From contig NZ_JBAKHX010000007.1 in NCBI RefSeq assembly GCF_036906915.1, positions 1-64,000 of the forward strand: DNA of 64,000 nucleotides, given 5' to 3'. Source of the DNA: Phytohabitans sp036906915 (GTDB taxonomy: Bacteria; Actinomycetota; Actinomycetes; Mycobacteriales; Micromonosporaceae). Below the pieces are notes generated by a model, which searched no databases, was not told where the DNA came from, and saw nothing but the letters and a program-made list of their open reading frames with translations. This document shows positions 41,413 through 49,125 of this stretch, in pieces (the stretch's first letter is position 1; the number at the start of each line of letters is the position of its first letter). Made by a program: the position numbers and the translations under genes.

Positions 41413-41874
41413 ATGAACCCTACCCACAACCCGATCCACACCAACAGCACCGACACCGCGCCGCCGCCGTGGACCACCCCGGCCGACCTGCTGCGCGGCG
41501 CCGCTCTCTACCTGGAGCGGCACGGCTGGCACCAGGGCGACATGTTCGCCGACCTCGACCAGCCCTTTCCTGCGGCCTGCGCCACCGGCGCGATCCGGAT
41601 GGCCGTGTGCGGCACCACTAACCCCTCCTACACCGGCACTCAGGCCGCTGAGGTGACCGCCGCTATCAAGCTGCTGGCCTTCTACCTGGAAGACAACGTC
41701 TACGAGCCGGTCGACCACCGCGACCTCGAAGACCACTGGGCCTACTTCAACTACGTCGGCGACTGGAACGACGAACACGGCCAGACCGTGACCACCGTCG
41801 TCGACGTGCTCCGCGCGGCCGCCGACCACTACGACCGCCTCCACACCACCACCGGCACGGGTGGTGCCCGATGA
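41413..41874 (+). CDS. DUF6197-like protein, copy 1
   Basis: 153 residues. Family pattern: WTTPADLLRGAALYLERHGW, HQGDMFADLDQPFPAACATG, AIRMAVCGTT and the end WNDEHGQTVTTVVDVLRAAA. The gene at 43898 encodes a paralogue with the same order of motifs (see that entry). ATG 41413 is preferred over GTG 41404 because the AAAGGA lies 10 bp ahead of it. A 118-bp gap with no gene precedes it. Its stop overlaps the peptidase start (ATGA). Function unknown. Confidence 0.75.
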   Translation: MNPTHNPIHTNSTDTAPPPWTTPADLLRGAALYLERHGWHQGDMFADLDQPFPAACATGAIRMAVCGTTNPSYTGTQAAEVTAAIKLLAFYLEDNVYEPVDHRDLEDHWAYFNYVGDWNDEHGQTVTTVVDVLRAAADHYDRLHTTTGTGGAR

Positions 41875-43001
41875 CCACCTCTACGGAGATCACCAACCTG
41901 ACACGTACGTGTCAACAACCGTCGGACTTCACCACCGCCGCGCTACTCGGCGCGCTCGAACACGCCTGGTCCGCCATCCGTACCCGGCACCCGGAAGTCC
42001 CCGCCGCTGTGATCGTGGTCGGCTCCGGCTCCCCGGCCAAAGCCAGCCAGAACCTCAAGTGGGGCCACTTCGCCGACCTGCGCTGGCAGCACGGCGACAC
42101 TCAACTGCCCGAGGTACTCGTCTCCGGTGAGGGCCTGGCCCGCGAACCGGACAAGGTGTTCACCACCCTGCTGCACGAGGCCACCCACGGCCTGGCCGCC
42201 GCACGCGGCGTCAAGGACACCTCACGGCAGGGCCGCTGGCACAACAAACACTTCGCCACCCTCGCCGCCGAGCTCGGCATGACCGCCACCAAAGACGACA
42301 AGCTCGGCTACTCACCCTGCACCCTCAACCCCGACACCACCGCCCACTACGCCCCGGTAATCACCCGGCTGTCTGAGGTGCTGGGCGCGTTCCGCCACCC
42401 CGAACCGATTGGCACCGCCAAAGGGCGGACGAACAACAACAACCCGATCCCGTGCGAGTGCGAATGCCCCCGCAAAATCCGGATCGCTCCGACCGTCCTA
42501 GATGAAGGCCCGGTCGGCTGCGGCACCTGCCGCACCTGGTTCCTCCCCGAAGAGTTCGACCGCGACCAGTACACGGCCGCGAACCCGTTCCCCGGCACCG
42601 AAAGCGGCCCGGGAAACGGGGCCGGACTGTCCGATGAGGAGGACGAAATGGTCGTCTTCTACGACCCCACCGGCGTCAAGTACGGCCTGCCCACCTACCC
42701 CTACAAGATGGCGCCCGATGGCCTAGCCACCGTGCGGCAGCTCCGCAAGCGTGGGCTGCGCCCTGGTGGGCAAGACATCACCGCGCAAATACTCTGGCGT
42801 CGCGGTAAGCGCTGCGCCTACCTCTACCGCATCGACCTCGCCCTACCTAAACGGCAGGCCACCCCGGCGCAACTCGCCGCCCTCGACCGGGCCCTGACCG
42901 CCCGCCGCACCTGCCCAACCTGCGAGCAGGTCAAGAACTACTACATCCCCCGCCGCACCGGCGCATGCCTCGACTGCGAACCGCAGGAGGTGACCCGATG
43001 A
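41871..43001 (+). CDS. SprT-like HEXXH metallopeptidase with zinc ribbons
   Basis: 376 residues. The zinc peptidase motif HEATH is at residues 102-106 (FTTLLHEATHGLAAARGVKD) followed by RWHNKHFATLAAELG, where His/Glu could provide the third ligand. Two Cys clusters follow: CECECPRKIRIA/CGTCRTWF in the middle and CPTCEQVKNYY/CLDC at the end. This domain plan recalls SprT-type peptidases that act on DNA-bound proteins. A 16-bp palindrome (41899-41914) lies inside the coding sequence at codons 10-15. ATGA overlaps at both ends tie it to its neighbours. Could help entry by trimming DNA-protein adducts, or inactivate a host defence protein; both are hypotheses. Confidence 0.78.
   Translation: MTTSTEITNLTRTCQQPSDFTTAALLGALEHAWSAIRTRHPEVPAAVIVVGSGSPAKASQNLKWGHFADLRWQHGDTQLPEVLVSGEGLAREPDKVFTTLLHEATHGLAAARGVKDTSRQGRWHNKHFATLAAELGMTATKDDKLGYSPCTLNPDTTAHYAPVITRLSEVLGAFRHPEPIGTAKGRTNNNNPIPCECECPRKIRIAPTVLDEGPVGCGTCRTWFLPEEFDRDQYTAANPFPGTESGPGNGAGLSDEEDEMVVFYDPTGVKYGLPTYPYKMAPDGLATVRQLRKRGLRPGGQDITAQILWRRGKRCAYLYRIDLALPKRQATPAQLAALDRALTARRTCPTCEQVKNYYIPRRTGACLDCEPQEVTR
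41899..41914. promoter_or_regulatory. 16-bp perfect palindrome, copy 1
   Basis: TGACACGTACGTGTCA within the start of the metallopeptidase gene. The same 16 bp recurs at 47146-47161. Probably a protein-binding site of the element. Confidence 0.55.
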
Positions 43002-43264
43002 AGGTCCGGGCCTGCTTCCTATGCGTCGACGGCATGATGCCCACCGGCATTCACCCCATCTTCGGCCCTGTCTACCGGGCCTGCCCCGACTGCTGCACCA
43101 CCTGCCGAAGCTGTGACGGCACCGCCGTCTTCCCCGCTAGCGCCGGCTACGTCATCGAAATCCTCATCGACGCTCTCTACAACCTCGGCTACAGCACTGA
43201 GCTATGCGGCCGCTGCGCCGGCATCATCGGCCTCCTCCCCTTCGGGCAGGAGGAGGCGTCATGA
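42998..43264 (+). CDS. Cys-rich zinc-binding small protein
   Basis: 88 residues with eight Cys in CxxC-type spacing: ACFLCVDGMMPTG, RACPDCCTTCRSCDG, ELCGRCAGI. It resembles a double zinc ribbon. Starts inside the ATGA that ends the peptidase gene and ends 4 bp before the next start overlaps (ATGA). No family name; likely a DNA- or RNA-binding or scaffold partner of neighbours. Confidence 0.7.
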   Translation: MKVRACFLCVDGMMPTGIHPIFGPVYRACPDCCTTCRSCDGTAVFPASAGYVIEILIDALYNLGYSTELCGRCAGIIGLLPFGQEEAS

Positions 43265-43701
43265 CCACCTCCGCAACGTCTGTCGTTCTCCCCGTCTACG
43301 AGGAGGACTTCACGCCCTTTCTGTCGTTCACCACGGACGCTGACCTCACCACCGCGTTCGCTCAGGCAGCACAGGCGGCCGCCGAGCTTCCGGCACGGAT
43401 CGGCACCGTGTACCTGCTGCACTTCGAACGCCCCTACGGTCACGCCCGCCACTACTGCGGCTGGGCCTCCAACCTGGACCGTCGCCTCAACGAACACGCC
43501 GCTGGACGCGGCGCACGACTCATGACGGTCATCAAACACGCCGGCATCGGCTGGCAACTGGCCCGCACCTGGACCGGCACCCGCGACCTCGAACGCGCCC
43601 TCAAACGGCAAGGCGGCGCATCCCGCCGCTGCCCCATGTGCGGCATCCAACCCCGCACCGGCTCTACCGCCCGCCCCCTCCCGCCGGAGGTCGCCCCATG
43701 A
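43261..43701 (+). CDS. GIY-YIG-like nuclease
   Basis: 146 residues. The central region fits a GIY-YIG domain: GTVYLLHFERPYGHARHYCG (strand pair, Tyr51 and Tyr65), WASNLDRRLNEHAAGRGARL (the Arg-bearing helix, with the spacing of the family) and IGWQLARTWTGTRDLERALK. A C-terminal CPMCG forms half a zinc knuckle. The typical catalytic Glu is not obvious, but E in NEH or DLERAL could serve. A structure-specific or homing-type nuclease is possible. Coupled by ATGA on both sides. Confidence 0.68.
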   Translation: MTTSATSVVLPVYEEDFTPFLSFTTDADLTTAFAQAAQAAAELPARIGTVYLLHFERPYGHARHYCGWASNLDRRLNEHAAGRGARLMTVIKHAGIGWQLARTWTGTRDLERALKRQGGASRRCPMCGIQPRTGSTARPLPPEVAP

Positions 43702-43901
43702 CCGTCGTCCTGGACTGGTCCGGCCGCAACGGCGCACCACTGGCCACCATCGGCCCGCTCGCACCCTGCCGGCACTGCCGAACCCTCGCACTGCTACGGC
43801 ACCCCGCCACCGGGGAGCCCTGCCACAAAACCTGCGAGGAGAAAGCCCCTACCCAAGCCCACGGCGTGGGCGTCGACCGTCGAGAAAGGACGCTGACATG
43901 A
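43698..43901 (+). CDS. small zinc-finger-like protein
   Basis: 67 residues: TVVLDWSGRNGAPLATIGPL, PCRHCRTLALLRHPATGEPC, HKTCEEK. Cys/His pairs CxxC and C-x3-C suggest one zinc site. The short N-terminus starts in the ATGA overlap with the nuclease. The last 20 residues cover the ribosome-binding site of the next gene (GAAAGGA), so the frame may be shorter in function than in length. Confidence 0.6.
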   Translation: MTVVLDWSGRNGAPLATIGPLAPCRHCRTLALLRHPATGEPCHKTCEEKAPTQAHGVGVDRRERTLT

Positions 43902-44308
43902 CCACATCCGCAACTGCCCTCGCCGCCTACAAGGCCAGCACCGTCCCCGACGTGCTGCGTAACGCCGCCCGCTACCTGGCCGACCACGGCTGGCTCCGCA
44001 ACCACCTCTACGACGACTACACCAACCCCACACCGCGCGCCTGCGCCCTCGGCGCCATCCTCATCGCCGCCTACGGCCAACTCGCCGTCACCCCATTCGA
44101 AGACACCAACCACTACGGCGAAGCCGAAGTCGACCGCTACCGCAAGGCACGGTCCGCCCTCGAAAAGCACCTAGGCGGCCGCATCTACATCGGCGACTGG
44201 AACGACGCCATCTGGGACGACAACGCTGGCCAGACCGCCGCACACGTCATCACCGTTCTCAACAACACGGCCGACACCTACGAATCCGCTGTCCAGAAGG
44301 GACGCTGA
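43898..44308 (+). CDS. DUF6197-like protein, copy 2
   Basis: 136 residues, a paralogue of 41413-41874: VPDVLRNAARYLADHGWLRN, HLYDDYTNPTPRACALGAIL and the end GDWNDAIWDDNAGQTAAHVI. The two share the order helix-HGW-CA(T/L)GAI-GDWND-GQT-V-L but differ clearly in sequence, so the duplication is old. Both lie inside one cotranscribed cargo block. ATG 43898 overlaps the previous stop by 4 bp. Function unknown. Confidence 0.75.
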   Translation: MTTSATALAAYKASTVPDVLRNAARYLADHGWLRNHLYDDYTNPTPRACALGAILIAAYGQLAVTPFEDTNHYGEAEVDRYRKARSALEKHLGGRIYIGDWNDAIWDDNAGQTAAHVITVLNNTADTYESAVQKGR

Positions 44309-44309
44309 C

Positions 44310-44696
44310 ATGTTGGTCAACCTGACCCCGCACGCGATGCACATCTACCCAGTCCGCACCCCGGCGCGGATCACCCCGGGCAGCACCGCCCCTGTTCGGG
44401 TCATCGCCCCGTGCACCGACTACCCGCCGGCTCGTCTCGGCGAAACCATCCTCGGCTTCGACAACTACGTCGACACCGACATCCCCGTCTACCGGATTCG
44501 GTTCGGCGGCGACAACAGTAGCCCCCTGCCCGCCGCGACGGCCGGCACCTGGTACATCGTCTCCCGACCGGTCGCTCTGGCCCACCCCTACCGTGACGAC
44601 CTGCTGGTCCCGCACGGCACCGTCCGCGACCTGGACGGCAATGTCCTGGGCTCCACCGGCTTTGCCCGCCCGATGCCGCCGGAGGTCATCCCATGA
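44310..44696 (+). CDS. conserved 'NLTPH' hypothetical protein
   Basis: 128 residues beginning LVNLTPHAMHIYPVRTPARI, a start widely seen in phage and element proteins, and ending GTWYIVSRPVALAHPYRDDL, then GTVRDLDGNVLGSTGF. It is a compact beta-rich domain with a pattern (RDDLLVPHGTVRD) that could form a nucleotide or small-ligand site. No experimentally defined function that I can cite. Follows the DUF6197 gene by one base and overlaps the next start by ATGA. Confidence 0.7.
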   Translation: MLVNLTPHAMHIYPVRTPARITPGSTAPVRVIAPCTDYPPARLGETILGFDNYVDTDIPVYRIRFGGDNSSPLPAATAGTWYIVSRPVALAHPYRDDLLVPHGTVRDLDGNVLGSTGFARPMPPEVIP

Positions 44697-45532
44697 CCGA
44701 TACCAACCGGCCGACCACCGCACAGCGGTTCCAAGACAGCATTCTCGTCATCATCGTGCTCTTCGTCGGCGTCATGGCCGGCGCAGCATCGTTTACCCAC
44801 GTCCACGACTGGACCATGCAAAACAGCCCCGGCGACACGGGTGACTGGTTCGGCTGGGCAAACGCCGTCATCACCGAACTCATCCCCACCGCCGCGCTGA
44901 TCGTCATCGCCCGGCGGCGCCGCACCGGTAGCCCGATCGGCTACCCGATGTTCCTGCTCGTGATAGCGGTCGGCCTGTCCCTGACCGCCCAGCTCGCGGT
45001 CGCACAGCCCACCGTGTTCGGCTGGATGGTCTCCGCACTGCCCGCCCTGGCCTTCTTTGCCCTGTCCAAGCTCGTCTTCACCACAACCCGGCCCACCAAC
45101 CCGGTCCAGGCACCCTCCCCGGCCACCGACGCCCCGGCAACGTCCAACCAGGACACCGCCCCCGCGCCGGTCCACCCGGAAGCCTCACCCACGACCACGG
45201 CCACCCCGGTTGAAACAGACGACACACCACACCAGACAGAGCCGAAGCAGACCGAAAGCCCCGCAGTACCGGAGCCCATGCCCGCCAAACCGGATGAGCC
45301 CACCGACCCGCCAGCCCGGCTGGATCAGACGGTCGTGGCCCGACTGCCTCACGCCAGGCTCTTCGCCAACAGCCACGAACAGGCCACCGGTGAACGCATC
45401 AACCCCGGGCAACTCGCGGTCCGACTCCAAGTACCCACCGCCACCGCCCGAGACATCCTCACCCTGCTTTACCCCGAACCTTCCATCAACCCGGGTCCGC
45501 ACAACGGAACCTCGACAGGAGTCACTAGGTGA
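44693..45532 (+). CDS. DUF2637-like membrane protein with C-terminal winged-helix-like segment
   Basis: 279 residues. N-terminal four-helix membrane region (DSILVIIVLFVGVMAGAASF, GWANAVITELIPTAALIVIA, YPMFLLVIAVGLSLTAQLAV, WMVSALPALAFFALSKLVF) as in DUF2637 proteins, then about 80 residues of Pro/Thr-rich linker and a short helical domain (ARLFANSHEQATGERINPGQ, LAVRLQVPTATARDILTLLY) that looks like a winged helix. DUF2637 proteins are common in AICEs and Streptomyces plasmids beside rep and transfer genes. The rep gene starts in a GTGA overlap with its stop. Confidence 0.78.
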   Translation: MTDTNRPTTAQRFQDSILVIIVLFVGVMAGAASFTHVHDWTMQNSPGDTGDWFGWANAVITELIPTAALIVIARRRRTGSPIGYPMFLLVIAVGLSLTAQLAVAQPTVFGWMVSALPALAFFALSKLVFTTTRPTNPVQAPSPATDAPATSNQDTAPAPVHPEASPTTTATPVETDDTPHQTEPKQTESPAVPEPMPAKPDEPTDPPARLDQTVVARLPHARLFANSHEQATGERINPGQLAVRLQVPTATARDILTLLYPEPSINPGPHNGTSTGVTR

Positions 45533-47148
45533 GCGCTTCGACGCTTCCTCTCGTACCCGAAACCCCCACAAGGGTTTCGGGCGCGGGAGCATCCGCCGAA
45601 CCCACCGACACCCCTGACAACGGCGGCTACTGGCCGTGGGCCACCCCCACCGGCCCGACCAACCCGGCCGTCGGATACGTGCACGGACACTCCCCCGCCA
45701 CCGTCGCCACCGCCATCAACCGTGGCTCGTCTCCCGACTATCCCGAGTGGCTGTCTCACGTCAAGGCCGCCGCGTCCTGCCGGCACCCGATCCGCCTGGC
45801 CGGGCAGATCCACGTCAACAACGCCGACGGGCAGCGCCTGGCCACCGTGGACACCGAGGACATGCCCGACGGCGCCATCTACACCCCATGCGGCAACCGC
45901 CGCGCCTCCGTCTGCCCCTCCTGCGCGGAGGTCTACCGGCGGGACACCTACCACCTGATCAAAGCCGGCCTCGTCGGCGACCGGTGGGGACTACCGCCGC
46001 TGCACGAGCACATCGCCATCTTCCTCACCGTCACCGCCCCTTCGTTCGGCCCGGTCCACCACCGTGTCGTCAAGGTCCACGCCAGCGACTGTCGACGCAA
46101 AGACGGCTGCACCTGCCGCCCCCAGCTTTGCCACCCGTTCGGCCGCACCTGCCCGCACGGTGTCGAGATGCGCTGCCGCCAACGCCACGCCGCCGGCGAC
46201 TCCCGGCTCGGACAGCCGCTGTGCCTGGACTGCTACGACCATGTGGGCCACGTCGTGTGGCACCACGAGGCCCCAGAACTGTGGCGGCGCACCATCATCC
46301 GCCTCGACCGCAACCTCGACCGCCTCGGCCGCATCCACGGCGTCGAGCTGCGCCGCAAGTACGTCAAGGTCTACGAGATGCAAACCCGGGGCGCGGTCCA
46401 CTACCACGCCCTCATCCGCCTCGACGGCCGCAACCCCGACTGCCCCGACGCCATCGTCCCAGCACCGGACATCATCACCCGGCCCATGTTCGAAGCCGCC
46501 CTCCGCGACGCGTTCGCCACCACCTCGTACACGTCGGCTCCGCACCCCACCAACGGCGACCGGGGCTGGCACATCCGATGGGGTGACCCGAACAAGGGCC
46601 TGGACATCAAGCACGTCAACGCCCCCGGCGGCAGTAGCATCGACGTCAACCAGGTCGCCGGCTACATCGCCAAATACACCACCAAAGACGCCTCCATCAC
46701 CGGGGCCACCCTGCGCCGGCTCACCGACCTGACCGTCGAACTGCACGCCGACCCCACCACCCACGCGGGCCGACTCATCCGTGCCGCCTGGAACCTCGGC
46801 GAACACCCCGACTGGAGCCGGCTACGCCGACACGCCCACCAATACGGCTACGGCGGCCACATCACCACCAAGTCCCGCGCCTTCGCCGTCACGTACGGCT
46901 TCCTGCGCATGCAGCGCACGATCTGGCGCCGCACCCAAGGCCACCCCGAAACCTGGGACGACGAGCAAACCAAACTCGTCATATACCAACTCGGCTACCA
47001 CGCCACCGGCTGGATCACCACTGGCGACGCACTCCTGGCCAACACCGCCGCCGCTCAAGCCCGGGAGCGACGCCAAGCCGGCCGCGACGCCCTCGACGAC
47101 GAGGCCCGGCACGATGCCCACCCGCTCCGCCAACCCCTGGCCGCTTGA
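45529..47148 (+). CDS. repSA: RepSA-type rolling-circle replication initiator
   Basis: 539 residues. N-terminal Cys-rich segment (CGNRRASVCPSCAEVYRRDT, then CRRKDGCTCRPQLCHPFGRT), conserved in AICE initiators, followed by HUH-type motifs: HEHIAIFLTVTAPSF, VHYHALIRLDG (His291 and His293) and VAGYIAKYTTKD (Tyr379/Tyr383, one being the nicking Tyr). It should nick the element's double-strand origin after excision and start single-strand replication. GTG 45529 overlaps the previous stop. Its own stop TGA lies within a palindrome (47145-47162). Confidence 0.9.
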   Translation: MSASTLPLVPETPTRVSGAGASAEPTDTPDNGGYWPWATPTGPTNPAVGYVHGHSPATVATAINRGSSPDYPEWLSHVKAAASCRHPIRLAGQIHVNNADGQRLATVDTEDMPDGAIYTPCGNRRASVCPSCAEVYRRDTYHLIKAGLVGDRWGLPPLHEHIAIFLTVTAPSFGPVHHRVVKVHASDCRRKDGCTCRPQLCHPFGRTCPHGVEMRCRQRHAAGDSRLGQPLCLDCYDHVGHVVWHHEAPELWRRTIIRLDRNLDRLGRIHGVELRRKYVKVYEMQTRGAVHYHALIRLDGRNPDCPDAIVPAPDIITRPMFEAALRDAFATTSYTSAPHPTNGDRGWHIRWGDPNKGLDIKHVNAPGGSSIDVNQVAGYIAKYTTKDASITGATLRRLTDLTVELHADPTTHAGRLIRAAWNLGEHPDWSRLRRHAHQYGYGGHITTKSRAFAVTYGFLRMQRTIWRRTQGHPETWDDEQTKLVIYQLGYHATGWITTGDALLANTAAAQARERRQAGRDALDDEARHDAHPLRQPLAA

Positions 47149-47162
47149 CACGTACGTGTCAA
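47145..47162. promoter_or_regulatory. 18-bp perfect palindrome over the rep stop, copy 2
   Basis: TTGACACGTACGTGTCAA, containing the same 16-bp core as 41899-41914, includes the rep stop codon and lies 95 bp before the gene at 47257. It could control the small gene plus xis-int, or act as a replication or transfer site. Confidence 0.55.
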
Positions 47163-47256
47163 CGCACCGTTCCTTGAGAACTCCACAGAGGAAACCCACG
47201 CCCCCGGCCCGCCCCGCCGCGCCCAAACCTCAAGCACCTTCCAACCGGAGGAATCC

Positions 47257-47454
47257 ATGAACCGAACCATCCTGCAAGCCCGCATCATCCCCACCCCCGA
47301 CCACGCCCAGGTCCTCATCGCCGAACTCACCCGCCACGCCCAGCAACTGCTCGGCGACACCGCCACCTACCGCACCCAGACCCGACACGCCGACCGCGTC
47401 GGCTACGTCAGCGCCTACCTCACCGTTGACGAGAAAGGAGACGCCTACCGATGA
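47257..47454 (+). CDS. small hypothetical protein ahead of xis
   Basis: 65 residues: NRTILQARIIPTPDHAQVLI, AELTRHAQQLLGDTATYRTQ, RHADRVGYVSAYLTVDEKGD. An alpha/beta ferredoxin-like pattern, no known domain. GGAGGAAT precedes ATG 47257. The stop overlaps the excisionase start by ATGA, so it belongs to the xis-int unit. Confidence 0.65.
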   Translation: MNRTILQARIIPTPDHAQVLIAELTRHAQQLLGDTATYRTQTRHADRVGYVSAYLTVDEKGDAYR

Positions 47455-47651
47455 CCACCACAGCGGTTGAACCCCTCTGGGACATCCACGACGTCTCCCG
47501 GTACCTACGGATATCGCCCGACACCCTCTACAAGTGGTCGCAGCGTCGCGTCGGCCCACCCGCCCGCCGAGTCGGCCGGCACCTGCGATACGACCCCGCC
47601 GAAGTACGCGCATGGTTCTCCGAACAGGAGGCCGGCCGTGCCCGTCGATGA
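47451..47651 (+). CDS. xis: excisionase (MerR-like winged HTH)
   Basis: 66 residues, an AICE Xis-type HTH_17 protein: WDIHDVSRYLRISPDTLYKW, SQRRVGPPARRVGRHLRYDP and AEVRAWFSEQ. Binds near the attachment site and steers integrase toward excision. It overlaps the integrase gene by 14 bp if that starts at GTG 47638, an arrangement usual in pSAM2-like elements. Confidence 0.88.
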   Translation: MTTTAVEPLWDIHDVSRYLRISPDTLYKWSQRRVGPPARRVGRHLRYDPAEVRAWFSEQEAGRARR

Positions 47652-48894
47652 CATGTGGTTTCTGTCCAAGCGCGGCTCCAACGGCGAACGACTCAGGTCC
47701 AAACGCCACGGCCAGGGCAAACGCTGGCGAGTCCGGTACCTCGACGCGGCAGGCGAACCACGAACGCGGTTCTTCGAACGCAAGACCGACGCCGAAGACT
47801 GGGACCTCAAAGCCCGATCCGGCATCGTCCAGGAAACCCGAATCGACCAGTCCGCCCGACGTCTCACCTTCCGCGAGTACGCCGAACGATGGCGCACCTC
47901 ACGGCAGATCGGGCAAGCCCTCGAATACCAACGCCACCTCGAATCGCGGCTACGCCACCACCACTACCCGCACTTCGGCCACCGGCCGATCCGGGCCATC
48001 ACCGTCACACACGTCCTGGAATGGATCGCCAAGCTCCTGCAAGCCAATGCCGCCCAGTCGTCCATCAAGACCTACTTCGACGTGTTCAACGCCATCATGC
48101 ACGCGGCCGTCATCGACAAAGTCATCCCGGACAACCCGTGCAAGGCCGTCCGGCTCTCCACGATCCTGCGCGGCCTCTCCCGCGCCCCCAAATGGGTACC
48201 CACCGATGACGACGTGCTCGCCTTCGTCGACGTCGTCCCCGACGAATACCTCGCCGCCATCTGGCTCGGCGCTGGCGAAGGAATGCGACTCGGCGAAGTC
48301 CTCGGCACCGAGGAAGGCACCCGCTGCATCGACTACCTTCACCGAGAGATCCACGTCGTGCAACAACTGCGCTTCCACAAAGCCAAGTACGACGGCTTCT
48401 ACCTCTCCCCACCCAAGGCCGGCTCCGTCGGCGACGTCGACCTGGACGACGAGGTCGGCGTCATCCTCGCCGAACACATCCGCAACCATCCACCCGTCAC
48501 CGTCGAGCTGCCCGACATCACCGGCGGCACACCCGACCCCGGCAAACCCGTGAAACGCCGCCCGGTTGCCCTGCTATTTACCGACGAACAAGACCGACCG
48601 ATCCACGACCAGCACTGGTCGAAACTGTGGCAGAAATGGCGCGTCGCCGCCGGCTGGCCCACCGAGGGCACCTTCCACTCTCTGCGCCACTACTTCGCGA
48701 CCTCGCTCATCGCGGCCGGCGCTGACCCCACCGACGTGCAACGGGCGCTACGCCACTCCAGCTTGCGCATCACCCTGGAGACCTACGTCCACTGGTGGCC
48801 CAAAAAGCAGCGCCGCCGCAACGTCGTCAGCACCGCGCTCCGCGCAGCCAACGCCCAGCGCCAAGGTGCGAGCGGGCTTCAAGATCAGAGCTGA
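47638..48894 (+). CDS. int: tyrosine integrase
   Basis: 418 residues from GTG 47638 (ribosome-binding GGAGG 4 bp before); ATG 47653 is an alternative. N-terminal arm-type domain (RWRVRYLDAAGEPRTRFFER), core-binding SAM-like domain (SARRLTFREYAERWRTSRQI, VTHVLEWIAKLLQANAAQSS) and catalytic domain with Arg217 (EGMRLGEVLG), His347 and Arg350 (TFHSLRHYFAT), a His in LRHSSLRI, and Tyr383 in ITLETYVHWWP. All catalytic residues are present. It ends 62 bp from the attachment core in tRNA-Ala, into whose 3' end it integrates the element. Confidence 0.94.
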   Translation: MPVDDMWFLSKRGSNGERLRSKRHGQGKRWRVRYLDAAGEPRTRFFERKTDAEDWDLKARSGIVQETRIDQSARRLTFREYAERWRTSRQIGQALEYQRHLESRLRHHHYPHFGHRPIRAITVTHVLEWIAKLLQANAAQSSIKTYFDVFNAIMHAAVIDKVIPDNPCKAVRLSTILRGLSRAPKWVPTDDDVLAFVDVVPDEYLAAIWLGAGEGMRLGEVLGTEEGTRCIDYLHREIHVVQQLRFHKAKYDGFYLSPPKAGSVGDVDLDDEVGVILAEHIRNHPPVTVELPDITGGTPDPGKPVKRRPVALLFTDEQDRPIHDQHWSKLWQKWRVAAGWPTEGTFHSLRHYFATSLIAAGADPTDVQRALRHSSLRITLETYVHWWPKKQRRRNVVSTALRAANAQRQGASGLQDQS

Positions 48895-48956
48895 CTTGTA
48901 CCAACATGTACTAGTGGATCTTCTGACCACGTTTTGGCTGGTCAAGCCCTGTATGG

Positions 48957-48981
48957 GTGGAGCTGAGGGGATTTGAACCCC
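48957..48981. repeat. right attachment site (attachment core, copy 2)
   Basis: Twenty-five bases identical to the left site; covers the 3' end of tRNA-Ala (T-arm and acceptor strand), so the tRNA is kept whole after integration. Confidence 0.92.
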
Positions 48982-49031
48982 TGACCCCCTCGATGCGAAC
49001 GAGGTGCGCTACCGGTCTGCGCCACAGCCCC
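48958..49031 (-). tRNA. tRNA-Ala (anticodon CGC)
   Basis: Minus-strand cloverleaf: acceptor GGGGCTG with CAGCTCC, D stem GCGC/GCGC, anticodon stem CCTCG/CGAGG with loop TTCGCAT (anticodon CGC, codon GCG), T arm AGGGG-TTCAAAT-CCCCT, discriminator A, no encoded CCA. The third acceptor pair is G-U, the identity mark of tRNA-Ala. Its 3' end is the AICE target. Confidence 0.93.
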
Positions 49032-49125
49032 GCCGCCGGGCTACGCCCGGCGAACCGCGCCAAGGCTAACAGGTCCGCCGCCCGGTCCGCGAATCAGATC
49101 CCGGCGCGGCGCCGCCAGCGCCCGC

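Larger units (their letters stand above)
34901..48981. mobile_element. integrated AICE (pSAM2-class actinobacterial integrative and conjugative element)
   Basis: A 14-kb element bounded by perfect 25-bp direct repeats (34901-34925 and 48957-48981). The right repeat is the 3' end of a complete tRNA-Ala gene; the left is the duplicated copy. It carries all AICE modules: tyrosine integrase and excisionase beside the tRNA, a RepSA-type rolling-circle initiator, a TraSA/FtsK-type translocase, membrane proteins, and a left regulatory set. All key genes look intact, so it may still excise and transfer. A GntR KorSA-type repressor is absent; the XRE/PLD-like protein at 37466 may fill that role. Confidence 0.93.
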
